A stretch of DNA of 36,281 nt from Rhizoclosmatium globosum. Its lineage: Eukaryota; Chytridiomycota; Chytridiomycetes; Chytridiales; Chytriomycetaceae. The stretch lies in the NCBI GenBank assembly GCA_002104985.1, contig MCGO01000307.1, forward strand, positions 1 through 36,281, given 5' to 3'. Both the position numbers and the translations under genes were made by a program. Positions 1 through 11,345 of the stretch are shown piece after piece. A model generated the notes under the pieces. It was given only the letters and a program-made list of their open reading frames with translations, was not told the DNA's origin and did not search any database. The first letter of the stretch is position 1, and every line of letters begins with the position of its first letter.

Positions 1-99
1 GAGATCGTACTTCAATGGCAAGTATGGGTGGAGGTTGGATAGAGAGAAGGGCTGGAAAGAGAGAAACTTTAGTTGGGCCACGACCCATGCCAACATGAT

Positions 100-105
100 T
101 TTATT
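100..105 (-). other. Poly(A) signal AATAAA overlapping the RNF14-like stop
   Basis: TTTATT on the + strand reads AATAAA on the minus strand and overlaps the TAA stop at 105-107. A signal this close to the stop would give a very short 3' UTR, or may be chance. I see nothing else in bases 1-104. Confidence 0.3.
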
Positions 106-1608
106 TAGCGTCGAATAAAATCAAGCATAACGTCTTCGGGAATGTCCAAATACTCGTCATCTTCTTCCTCGTTGCCTCGATGCATTACTCTATTTTGCAA
201 CACAGCATCACCCATCACAGCAGGATCATTCAAAGGATCATACTCCGCCATCACGGTTCCTTCAAACAATCTTCCGAAACATCTCGTTCCTTGGGTATTA
301 TAATGTCGATAAGGATCACTTGGGTTCAATCGTTCACCGCAGTTAAAACAGAAGTGAGTGGAGCAGACCTTGCAAGTCATATGACAGCACCCCTCCGATC
401 TCTCCACAAGGCATGTGCAATTTGGACATGCTTGCGCATTTTCCTTCAACCATGATGCATTTAACTTGGCTTCCTCAATCTCTCGTACAACCTTCTCGAG
501 TGTCTTTTTACCGTATTTTATCTCCAACGTCTTGCGTTCTTGTTCAGACGCTGATATATATTCTTTGGCGATCGTTTCAAGGTGGCGGATTTGACAATAT
601 GACGCATATCCATGCCAAGTACGATTGCAAAAGAAACAGAAGGCGTAAGAGCACTGTGAGCATATACATAGTTTCTCTTCTTCAGGGTCTTTGACAGTGG
701 GGGCGTTGCAGGAGGGTCGAGGGCAATAAGTAAGGTTTGGCTTTTGGAGGAGATCGTGGGTTTCAAGAAGTGATGTATAACGAGAGATCAAATCATGGGG
801 CAGGAAAGACAAGGACGAAGGCGGCAATGGTGTTAGTTTCCCTCCGCTTCCTGGCTTGGGTTTTTTGCAGGATGCATCAGGACAAGTGACTTGAAGTACT
901 TGACCTTCCGTGATATGTACGGTAAAGTAATCCTCGAGACAGGCACAGCAATACGCATGACGGCATTCGATAAATTGATGGCACTTGCTACCTAACTTGG
1001 ATTCCATACAAATTCCACAGCTAACGGTTGAATTTGAGAATAAATACTGAGCGTGCTCCCTATCAGCTGCAACCAACGCATCGACGGCATTAAGATGGTC
1101 TTGCGGATTGTTATATGCGAGGTTGATTGTATCTCCGTCTAGAAGTCCCAAGAATCCAATCGGACTCATCAACAACATACTGGCCAAGCGAAAATAGAAC
1201 CACATTTCCAATGGTTTGCTCGCAAAGATCTTTGAGTCCTTGATGCAATTTACGACGCTGAGTTAACGGTAACCAGTCGCAGGAGAGAGAGAAATGTGGA
1301 GAAGTCTCAGATGGGTATGACTTTGGAAGTGAGAAGTGAATCACCACAGGCGGCAGATACTGATAACACTCATAAATACATAATTGAGCAATGTAGGAAA
1401 GGTACGCTTACATTGATCGTGACAGAGCTTCCAGCCACGCCTTCAACACTAGGCAATGGAAGGATGCAGTGCCTGGAAGCTGCATCCTCACAGTCAAACG
1501 GCCCACGGGATCCGCATCGCCTGAGGTTATTTGACACGAAAAGTCTTCGTTGTAAATAGACTGGAGAGCCTCCAGCTCGTCCTGTTGTTCAGCTCGGTTG
1601 CTGTCCAT
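105..1608 (-). CDS. RNF14/Itt1-like RWD + RING-IBR-RING ubiquitin ligase (two apparent frameshifts)
   Basis: An RBR-type E3, which passes ubiquitin through a thioester on RING2. Exons are 1608-1412 and 1359-105, with a 52-nt GT-AG intron. Exon 1 and the start of exon 2 encode an RWD domain (DELEALQSIYNEDF, then YLPPVVIHFSLPKSYP). RING1 follows (CGICMESKLGSKC ... CRHAYC), then IBR (YCPRPSCNAP ... CSQCSYAFCFFC) and RING2 (CPNC ... SEGCCHMTC). By analogy with parkin and RNF14 the catalytic Cys is the first C of SEGCC, residue 275 of the 368-codon frame ending at 105. The order and the segment GSKC..F.ECRHAYC match RNF14 closely. Two frame changes break the alignment, one at about 1455-1485 (a base seems missing) and one at the A-run 1191-1194 (a base too many). 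They cancel in net frame. Start ATG 1608 lies at the RWD start. Family call is secure; intactness is not. Confidence 0.85.
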
Positions 1609-1636
1609 TCCACGTTTTCAAAGTAGATTTCAAATA
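1609..1636. promoter_or_regulatory. 28-bp gap between two divergent start codons
   Basis: The RNF14-like gene starts at 1608 (minus) and the small membrane protein at 1637 (plus), leaving 28 bp. Any promoter must be shared or lie inside a neighbour's coding sequence, and the 5' UTRs must overlap. I see no TATA element. If the plus gene starts elsewhere the gap changes; the only other in-frame ATG is deep in the protein. Confidence 0.35.
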
Positions 1637-2079
1637 ATGCGTTTGTTTCACAGTCCCTTCTCGTTGAATTTATATCCATCTAACACCATCTATTCAGAAA
1701 ACGAAGGAGTGCGAAACCGAAAGGGCCAAGGTGCCTCTGTGAAGGAAACACTGACCAAAGAAACCGACCTTAACCCCACGTTAAAGCAACAAAAGGCAAC
1801 GAGAAGCGCTACAGTTGTTTCTGACGGAAATGAGCTTGTGAATTCAGGGTCTTGGGGCCGGATTCTGATGCCTCTTGCTTTGTTGGCGTTCATGGCAGCT
1901 GCTGTCACTGCAGTGAGTCTCGTACTGAATCATTCGTATTACGATGCTTATCCGTCCTATAGCTCGCTCTGATTCATAAGGATATTTCGAATGCCATCAA
2001 AGACTTTGTTGACTCATTGCAGCAACAGCAGACAGATCCGCGACTTCTCAAAGTCGTCCAACGCGAGATTAAGTTATGA
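1637..2079 (+). CDS. Small single-pass membrane protein, unknown function
   Basis: Exons 1637-1912 and 1963-2079 are joined across a 50-nt intron with a consensus GTGAGT donor and TAG acceptor, giving about 130 residues. The spliced reading is continuous and ends at TGA 2077-2079. The N-terminal half is basic and polar (KGQGASVKETLTKETD). One hydrophobic stretch follows (ILMPLALLAFMAAAVTALAL), then a helical tail (NAIKDFVDSLQQQQ, then LLKVVQREIKL). The start MRLFHSPFSLNLYP could be a mitochondrial presequence or a short cytosolic leader; I cannot tell. I do not recognise the family. The exon 2 tail reads as a well-formed charged helix, which supports the splice over the unspliced frame ending at 1972. 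Confidence 0.55.
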
Positions 2080-2299
2080 AAATAAACGTATTAATTACTC
2101 AGTTATTCTCTTTTTGTTATGGCGTTATTTAATTGGGCAAAACAAACAAATTCAAACACCGAACCAAAAACCTGACAAGTTCTTCGCCTCCTTGTTTTTC
2201 ATCCCCGAAACAAACAGGTGTGTACATTGACCATCATGCGTTTCAACTTGATTCCGATGGCTGCCTAACTGCCCAATTCTTTACAGATCAACTCCCCAG

Positions 2300-3391
<1,092 letters not shown>

Positions 3392-3524
3392 AATGGAATA
3401 TACAAAGATTTCCTCTCCCTCATCTCGCCAAATAAACTTGAATGAATACATACAAACAACGACATTTTCATTCAATAACAGCACTTATACGCAAAAGAAG
3501 ATAAATCAGGGGAAATATGCGTTC

Positions 3525-5331
3525 CTAGTCAACTTCATCACCTCCATTGTATTCTTCATCCTCGTCTTCTTCCTCATCTTCGTCCCCATCCACTTCAAGA
3601 TCATCCTGGTCAGCAGCCATTCCACCCAAAACATCACCAACAGTCAAACCATGACGCGCCAAAAAGGCCAGAAGCAAATCACGCGGAATCGGACCCAAAT
3701 TATCATCCTCGTAGTCGTCGTCGCTCTCTTCATCGTCATCTGCAACAACGTTGTTGGAATTACTGCTGTCCCACGGAATTTCGTTGGTAGGTTGAAGCAA
3801 TTTGATATCATGGTCAATACCTGAAACAGCAATCATATCTTGAGAAGGGTTTGGACACACACAATTGACAACACTGCGATCCGATTTGATTCTGTTGATC
3901 ATTTCGCCTGTTGACCTGTCCCATACACACAAAGTACCATCATCTGATCCTGACATGATACATTCGGATTTGGGGCCAAAGAAGTACGCTTCTTTGATCA
4001 TGGTTTGTCTGTTTTGGTGTCCTGAAAACTCGCGATGGACGTCAGTTTGCCCACGTTGCTCAGGGTGTATGGAAGGGTTGGATGGAGGAGTTTCGAAATC
4101 AACGGAACCTTCGTAAGGTCTCAACAGGTAGACTTTATCGCCCGAGTAGGACACAAGAATATCGAGTGTCAAGCCGCTGGGATCAAATTTGCAGCTTGTT
4201 ATTTTCTTTGGGTCAAACACGATTCGTGGGGTAGGTCTAGGGATGTGAGAAGGCCAGACAGGAAGGTATTGTTTTCGGTCTTCTTCACTGAGCGCGTATG
4301 GAACAAATTTGGCTGGAATGGCAGAATAGACTTCGCCCCTCGATGCTGCGATATCGTTTGACCAGTCAATTGTTCCTGGCGGTTTCAAGAGTCGACGGTC
4401 GAATACTCGAACAACATCGTCACTACATCCAAGAGCCATATATTGTGAGTGAACAGGGTGTAAAGAGATGGCAGCAATGCCAGTTCCACCAGACGAAAAG
4501 AAGCGTCGAAGTCCAAGACGGCGGACGTCTCCAGGAGCCGAAGATGCACTAGTTGTTGTTTTTGGAACTCCGCGGTGTTTTGCAAGATTATCCAGACGAG
4601 CATAAGGATGAGAAGAGACGGACCGATTCACGTCAATGATTGTGTACTTGTTGCAATGCTCGCAATGACACGACGTTGCGACACGAGTGTCATATTCGTT
4701 GACTGTGCCATCGTCACTGCACGAGAAAAACACGTGTGGGTTTTGCGGGTCAGGGAACACTTCGTCCGTCATTTCCGAGTGGCAGTTGAAGAGTCCGTTG
4801 AGCGAGACCGATGCGCCATTAGTTTCGAGGTATCGTACTTTCCCATTCATTGCACATGAAGCAATCTTAGTGTCAGAACCAACCATGAACTTTGCAGAGA
4901 ATATGTTGGCAGTGTGGCTCGTGGCGAATGAGTGAACTAGGGCGCTTCCCGCGTGATCGTTTCTGTATGGATCCCAGAGTTTGACGGTGCAGTCGTCTGT
5001 GATTAGTTGGTTGGTTGTTTAGACTATTAATTAAAGAACGAAGCAAGGAAACCTGAGCCCGAAAGAAGGCGCGTGCCCTCCGAATTCCAGCTCAGCGAAT
5101 TGACGCATCCGCGATGGCCTTTGAGCGTCGGCTTTTGGACGGCGAGGCGGCGCTGTTTTGGTGCGAACGAACGAGAGTGGCTTAGTCACAGTCATCCGCA
5201 AACTAGTCAGCGGCCAAGCTCGGTTAAAGTATACTCACTGCAAGCCCAATAAACGAGATCCCGGACTTGGCGTCGGTGGTGCGCGTGGCTCGCTGCGAGG
5301 CGGGTCGTGGTCGGCGCTCGTATTGGTTCAT
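3525..5331 (-). CDS. WDTC1/DCAF-type WD40 protein, probable DDB1-CUL4 substrate receptor
   Basis: Exons 5331-5239, 5152-5053 and 4996-3525 give 554 residues. The N-terminus runs from MNQYERRPRP into GLARRLAVQK, then GHRGCVNSLSWNSEGT and LLSGSDDCTVKLWDP, followed by ATSHTANIFSAKFM. That is the order seen in WDTC1 (GHSGCVNCLEWN ... HTANIFSVKF). Later repeats include SCSDDGTVNEYDTR, ALGCSDDVVRVFDRR, IMSGSDDGTLCVWDR and IAVSGIDHDIKLLQP. EYDTR and VFDRR resemble the DxR boxes DCAFs use to bind DDB1. The last ~70 residues are strongly acidic (DDDEESDDDYEDDN, then EEDEDEEYNGGDEVD). No TPR region follows, so it is shorter than metazoan WDTC1. DCAF6/NRIP is a close alternative. Introns are 86 and 56 nt. 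Assignment as a CUL4 adaptor is by family, not shown directly. Confidence 0.82.
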
Positions 5332-5409
5332 TTTTATGTGGAATTAAGTACACTAACTCCTTTAAATGTGGATCCATTAAGAGTTTATTTTCACAAAGAA
5401 TTGTCAGTA

Positions 5410-8400
5410 ATGTGGGCGACGCTTCTCATATTCGCCGGCTTCGCGTTCTCACACCCCAACCACCCTGACATTGACCCTGTTTCCTTGATTGTCACAGACT
5501 GGCCAAACACGTCGCTATCAATATTCCAAACGGAAGGACTCTCAAGAATCAAACACTTTCACACGTGGATCGGCTCACCACATGAAGTCGAAACTGTTGG
5601 AATACCTGAGCATATGCTGGATATGGATAAGCGATACCACCTGGGAGACGATACAAACCACTGTTGGATCAACGGAACTCTTGTGGATACTTGTCCCCAA
5701 AATTTTGATGTACAGTAGATCACCCCTCCACCAGAACTCATCTACGCTGGCCAAGGCATTGACACTTCCTACGCATTATCTCTTGGAAGTATTGCATGGG
5801 TTGGTTCGGCGTTGATTGCCCGTTTGTACTTTCGATTCCTTTCGTTCATCAATTGACAATTTCCCCCACAACCCACCCCACCTCAGATGCAAATCTCCAT
5901 GCTTGCCCCACCGAACTTGGTTTCTGCTCCGTGACAGTCAAAAACGGAACCACTTCATCTTCAGGTGCAGTCGTGACACAAGAAGCAGCTCAAGTTTCAA
6001 ACTCAACAGTCATAAAAAGTCACCTCGTCTTGACGGAAGGCAGTTGGTGCCTTCTATCTCACGTTCGTACATTTTATATGCCGAATGGATACAAGACCCA
6101 ACTGGACGTGGCACGTGCTCGGTACCGTAAAGTCTTGCGCGCGTCATGTCAACCTGGACAACTCAGAATGAATCCATTGGATCAACCTGCTGCAGTTTGT
6201 GCGGCTTGCTCCATTGGCACATTTTCAAATACAACAAACGCGCTTCAATGCACGCCTTGTGCTCCGGGATACTACCAACCCGATCTGGGCAAAACAGAAT
6301 GCAAAAAGTGCCAGCCTGGTTACATACAACCAAGCATTGGGCAATCAAGTTGCTCTGCATGTCCAGGATTCAAATACGACGACGGAACAGGGACATTCTG
6401 TGCTCAATGTCCTCACGGCTCATACACGACTGGCGCAGCTGTCTCTAAAAACGACTGCGTTTGTCAATCAGGCTACGTGAATACAAACGGAACGTGTGTA
6501 TCATGTCCCGCCAACGGTGCATGCTGCCAATGTGACAAAGACCCTAAAAAATCATGGGAGATCATTGAACACAATCATTTACTCGGATTTGATCCATGTA
6601 TGAATTGCTTGAATGGCTCATCTGCTGCAATTCCGCTTCCAGGTATCAAGCGCGTGTCTTCGTGTATTGTGGATTCTAAAAAATACACTTCTTTTTCTTT
6701 ATAGGACACGCTGTATCTGATGAAAGCGTTAATGCGTTTTACACTTGTGAGCCAGAAGATGCATGTTTGGGTGGACCGCCAGAGTTGAGCACTTGTCAAA
6801 CGGGCTACACAGGAAAACGTTGTGGCAAATGCTTAGATAACTATTATGCTGACACAAACGGACATTGTCTCGAATGTGGACCCGTGTGGCAACCAGTGCT
6901 TATGTTTATCGCGTTTATGATATGCTTGTGTCTTGTACTCGTTCTAACACTTATCATGACGTTGATGGAAGAGGGAACGGACGGTGGAGCTGCATTGTTG
7001 GTTTACTTCCAGGTTTGTATCAACCAAGAGCAGTTTTTTTGCTAAACAGCGCATCTGTAGATTCTTGACTTGACACGAAGAACTCGAGCTATTTGGCCAT
7101 CTCAAACCGCCAAAATCCTTTATATCTCCGCTTTATTCAATTTAGACTTGACTTACTTTCGTCTGGACTGTATAACTCGTGTGCCGACTTCCGTTTCTCA
7201 GAGTCTCTGGCTAGTCAGTCCCATTATGGTCCTCCTCGTTTTAGTCATTATTTCTGGATTCATTTATATGTTACGCGGGCATAGAAAGCATTTGTTGCGG
7301 AATCCTCCACTAGAATGGGGCTACCACGCGCCTTATCCTTTCACGTGGAAAGATCCTTTCCGTAAGCTATTTGAAGTTCCTGACGTAGAATATTGGAGGA
7401 TTATCAAAAGTTGGATCATATTCTGTTCGTTCCCAATGTATCGTGAGTATAAAACCTTAACCCTTCTGTTGTTTCTCAATTCTTAATAGCTATGCTTGTA
7501 TCCCGATCTCTTCTATACTTTAACTGTGGCCTAGTTCTAAGTGACAACACTTACTCTGTCTTGTTCCTTAAGGAGTTACCATACGTGAAATGCGGTGAAT
7601 CAGAATTCATGTCCCTCATGAAACCTTCCATTGTCAGTTTTGTGTGCTGGTGTGTCATACCTCCTCTCGTCAACGCCTTTTTCCTTGTTGGCTTCTACAA
7701 GTCAAGACACACGAAGGTTAGATTAATCGTTTCCAAAATAAACCTTTTCCCTAAACCATCAAATCAGGAATTCTATCAAGCTTATTGGCCCCTCTATAAA
7801 CCATACCATGCAGACAACATTGTTTGGCTTTCCATAAACCTCGCTTTTATATGTTTATTCCATGCGACAACTGTTGTTTTCAAGACGACGGATGACCAAA
7901 TGACGGCTGGAAGCATTGTTATGCTCCTTGAAATGGCTGCTGTTGCATGGAGACGTCCCTGGCACGAAGAGTTTATTGCATATTTGGATTTAATCCAACA
8001 CGGGAGTATTCTCATTTTCCTCATGTTTGCGCGCCGCATCACGAACGATAATATTCAGGAATATGATGTTCTACTTTCCGCAATAATTCTTGTGACTATA
8101 TTTGCATTGTTGTTCTTGATGAGCTGGATGTTGCTACATTCCATATTTCCCAGGTTTGATTAATCTTTCGCTCACAAAGTTTAATAGCTTGCAATTCTAG
8201 CTTTTATTTACCAAAGTCGCTGCACCGCTTTAACCAAATACCTACATCTGAACTCGATATTGCGGAGAGTGGCAGTGGCAGTCAAAAACTGCGACCACAA
8301 TCTACCAGCCAGTCGCCCAGTCCAGCAAACTTTGGAGCCAACACTTTTGTGGCAAGAGAGAATAGCAAGCGAGTTGCTCTCCGAGATCGAAAGGACAATA

Positions 8401-8423
8401 TTCTGGGAACTGGAAGTTTCTAA
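5410..8423 (+). CDS. Ephrin-receptor-like Cys-rich multi-pass membrane protein
   Basis: Starts with a signal peptide (MWATLLIFAGFAFSHP). The ectodomain has Cys-rich GCC2/GCC3 (ephrin-receptor-like) repeats such as CTPCAPGYYQPDLGKTEC and CKKCQPGYIQPSIGQSSC, then an EGF-like CQTGYTGKRCGKC. About seven or eight hydrophobic helices follow, beginning with PVLMFIAFMICLCLVLVL, and a Ser/Gln-rich cytosolic tail ends TGSF at 8421-8423. Exons: 5410-5821 (donor uncertain), 5887-6642, 6705-7012, 7061-7442, 7490-7716, 7768-8153, 8201-8423; roughly 850-885 residues. Exon 1 has an in-frame TAG at 5716-5718, which can be removed only by a 36-nt intron (5683-5718). The donor before 5887 may be 5822 or 5789; both keep frame. 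Likely a surface sensor or receptor; ligand unknown. Confidence 0.75.
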
Positions 8424-8466
8424 TACGTCAAGTTTAATCAAGTTTTATTGATATTCCCCAAAATCA

Positions 8467-8472
8467 AATAAA
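8467..8472 (+). other. Poly(A) signal AATAAA after the multi-pass membrane gene
   Basis: AATAAA lies 43 nt after the TAA at 8421-8423, in the 71-bp gap before the convergent RTT106 stop at 8495. The spacing suits a fungal 3' end. Confidence 0.4.
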
Positions 8473-8494
8473 TATACTATAGATCAGTGCTCTA

Positions 8495-10214
8495 TTACAA
8501 GGCCAGCTCATCCACATCTTCTTCGTCCTCGTCTTCATCATTCTCATCGTCTACAGCGATGAATTGACGCTTGGATTTCCCGCTTTCTGCTGCCGTTAAT
8601 ATGTCTTCACTCTTTCGCTTCCTCGAGTTAACTTGTAGCTCAGAAGCTGCGCGTTGGCCGGAAGGCTCTGCATCCATGTCATCGTCATCATCAAGGAGCA
8701 CAATCTTTTCCGGTTCTTCATCCTCATCGTCCTCTTCTTCGTCGACGTCATCGTCATCTCCTTCGTCATCGGTTGATCCATCATCCGTTTGATGCTCACT
8801 GTCGTATTCTTCATCCAGCTGTTTGCTCTATGTTAATATCAAGTTTCTAGCGAAAGAATTTCTTACATCATCTCCGTCCGATTCATCGTTCGCAACAAAA
8901 TCTTCATCATCTTCCTCATCTTCATCAAACAATGCGTTTCCATTCACATCCTGCTTTGAAGCATCAGCTGACTCCCCATCCTCGTCGCCATCAGCAACCT
9001 CACCCGCACCCAACACGACCACTTTCCCTTTATTGCTTCCACTAGCGGATGAACCGTTTCCATTTTCACCAGGAAGCAATTCTTCTGCTGAAGCAACAGG
9101 TACACCACGACCTTTGAAATATGCGAGGACACCTTCCAACTCCGACTTGTCCACCATTTCGAGTTCAAATGTCTCTAAAGCCGGTTTTGACGTTGAAGAA
9201 GCGGTGCTGCTGGGGTAGTAGTGCACGAGAAGCGTAAACGTACGAGACGTGATGAATGCAAAAGAAATGGAACGGACTTGAGGAATTGGAACAAGCAGGA
9301 GGGGCTTTTTGAAACCGTAAAAGATTGTGTTTGGGAGCATATAGAAATGTCTGTTGAGTGATGATGGATTTAGACGTTTGGTTCATGGAGTTAGCCAGCA
9401 GCTAGAAAAATACGAACCCGTCCTTCATTTTCACCAATCCGTCTACCCAACAGACTCCTTGACGTCCAAGCTTTCCACCAAGGGATACATTAAACACGTT
9501 CATGGAGGGTTCTTCAATATGACACGCCGAGCCCTCAAATGTTTTCCGAAGAATCTCAACGATCCTATCCTTCTTTTCAGCCGGTTTGGGAAGTACGCCA
9601 TCCAACGCAGGTGTAGAGGATTTAAATGTAATTTGAGTTCCAGCGTTATCAAAGGTGAATAGGAAGGCATCTGATGTTGCTGACGGACCCAGTACTGCTT
9701 TATCCAAGTAAATGAGGTCGCTTTCGGATGAAGAGACTGTCCATGCGACAGAGAAGTTTTGCTTGGGTTTGTGAGGAGTTGGGAGGACAAGGAGGGACGT
9801 AATGCTTTCTGTGGGGACGGAGAGGACAGGAGCATCCGAGGCAGATGCAGTCAGAACCAGAGCATTCTTATGAGCAGCAAGAGTAAACTAGGTGGTGAAG
9901 TGGTTCTGTTAACATAATACGATTGGTAGAGCGAAGCCCACCTTTTTGCGAGCGGGAAGGGCAAAGGACACGTCGACGATTGACGCAATCTTAAATCCGA
10001 GTCGCGTGTCCGATGGCGCACTTTGGCGTTGTTGTTGTTGCTGTTGTTGGGGCAATGAGTCACCGCTCCGAATCAGCGCAATCAGTCCAGACACAACCGA
10101 CGCCGCAAATCCATCGCGCTGACTAAGTTGGATGGCGTTGCGTCGGAGCGTGGCGTCGCGGATCACTGAAAACGGTCCGTTGGCTTCTTCGGTTGGTGCT
10201 GACGATGCCATCAT
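8495..10214 (-). CDS. RTT106: RTT106-like histone H3-H4 chaperone
   Basis: Rtt106 deposits H3K56-acetylated H3-H4 behind forks and on silent chromatin through tandem PH domains. Exons: 10214-9942, 9887-9418, 9350-8867, 8827-8495; 519 residues. The first PH-like domain contains LLVLPTPHKPKQNFSVAW. The second runs CHIEEPSM ... KMKDGHFYMLP, then FYGFKKPLLLVPIPQVRSIS and TSRTFTLLV, matching the family block GFKKPLLF..IESISY...RTFNL. MVDKSELEGVLAYFK fits the following (S)M(I/L)DQADF helix. The last ~190 residues are acidic with a basic island (NSRKRKSED), as in many H3-H4 chaperones. An N-terminal Q7 run is encoded at about 10030-10050. One intron is only 39 nt (8828-8866). POB3/SSRP1 and SPT16 share the fold but lack this PH2 signature and would be longer. 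ATG 10214 is the first in-frame ATG. Confidence 0.78.
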
Positions 10215-10319
10215 TCTTTTTCGGACACTTTTAAACAAACAAATTAATTATCTACTCTCATTTGTTTTATTATTTCGTGGTTAATGCGTTCAGGGGGCAA
10301 ACCATTCACAACGAAACGA

Positions 10320-11345
10320 TCACTCTTCTCGACGGATTGGAATATCCGCTGGAAAAACCATTCTGGGATTTTGTGAAAAATCATAACCAACCCATGTCTT
10401 CACTTCACACGGAACATCACCAATAATTTGGTTGGAGTTAAGATCAACAAAGGCAGTTTTTCCCAGCTGTGGAGGAATTGGTCCTTCCAGCATATTTTCT
10501 TGCAACTTCATACGTTGCAATTTGGACAAGAGGCCAAGTTCAGCTGGAAGGACGCCATTCAACTTGTTGTATCTCAAATTCAACCATCTGAGATTTAATA
10601 GTTTCCCCAGTGACGATGGAATTGGCCCATCTAATTGGTTGTAATTGAGATGAAGCTCTTGCAACTCAGCGAGGTTTCCAATATCATCTGGAATGGGCCC
10701 TGAAAGACTACAGTTGTTCAAGTCCAAGAATACCAATTTTTTCAACAAGCATAGTTCAACGGGAATCCTCCCAACGAGTCTGAAATTCTCAGATAGATTC
10801 ATGGTTTTCAAAGACGATAATCGACCAATTTCTGGCGGAATCTCACCACGGATTCCCCGTAAAACTAAGCACACCAGTGAAGATAGGGAGCAAAGTGCAA
10901 CTGGAATAGGCGCATACGGCGATAAATACGTTGACGACCAATAAACTTGTCTGCAGTTCTTCAGTCTCGACATTGTAAATGCATCCTGAAAACTTGGGGG
11001 TGCTTGCAAAAAGACATACTCCATCAGTGTTGGCCTTTTTTTGGTCACCATGAAAGGAAAGAGATTAAGCTCCTGATCGATGTCTTCAATGCTACCGTCA
11101 CCATCGTCATCAGAATCGGATTCTGATTCAGAATCCATCAACTCCAGTTTTGTGCGGAAGTCAGCTTCATGCAATCTCGCCAGACAGCAAGTAGCGAAGT
11201 GTCGTGTTTCAAGAATTCGTTTGAATCGATGTGATAAACGACGGTAGACAAACACAGTGATAGGAGTGATCCACGAAAACACTTGAATGAGTAGCTCATC
11301 GGGCAACTCGCTCAAATTGATACAGATCTTGATTGTTGAGATCAT
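10320..11345 (-). CDS. F-box/LRR protein with plant-type GxIP repeats, copy 1 (N-terminus reduced)
   Basis: Single exon, 341 residues from the first in-frame ATG (11345). It opens with an F-box-like segment (LSELPDELLIQVFSWI), then an acidic run (ESESDSDDDGDGS). About six or seven repeats of the LxxLxLxxNxLxGxIPxxLGxL type follow (e.g. LQELHLNYNQLDGPIPSSLG). The C-terminal cap is YDFSQNPRMVFPADIPIRRE. GxIP repeats are typical of plant receptor proteins, but here there is no signal peptide or membrane segment, so the protein should be intracellular and could recruit substrates to SCF ligases. The frame stays open about 35 codons upstream and still reads ARLQNQQTHLQ, matching the coiled coil of copy 2 (RLQQQQTHLQN), but has no ATG there. 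This copy has lost its original start or gained a new one. Role inferred from domains only. Confidence 0.72.
   Translation of the reverse strand: MISTIKICINLSELPDELLIQVFSWITPITVFVYRRLSHRFKRILETRHFATCCLARLHEADFRTKLELMDSESESDSDDDGDGSIEDIDQELNLFPFMVTKKRPTLMEYVFLQAPPSFQDAFTMSRLKNCRQVYWSSTYLSPYAPIPVALCSLSSLVCLVLRGIRGEIPPEIGRLSSLKTMNLSENFRLVGRIPVELCLLKKLVFLDLNNCSLSGPIPDDIGNLAELQELHLNYNQLDGPIPSSLGKLLNLRWLNLRYNKLNGVLPAELGLLSKLQRMKLQENMLEGPIPPQLGKTAFVDLNSNQIIGDVPCEVKTWVGYDFSQNPRMVFPADIPIRREE

Noticed and set aside
5158..5409. Upstream extension of the multi-pass membrane gene
   Set aside because: The frame is open but overlaps exon 1 of the divergent WD40 gene, while ATG 5410 begins an excellent signal peptide.
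8495..10214. SSRP1/POB3 or SPT16 identity
   Set aside because: The fold is shared, but the GFKKPLLL...RTFTL segment, the length and the acidic tail match RTT106; no HMG box or peptidase-like domain is present.
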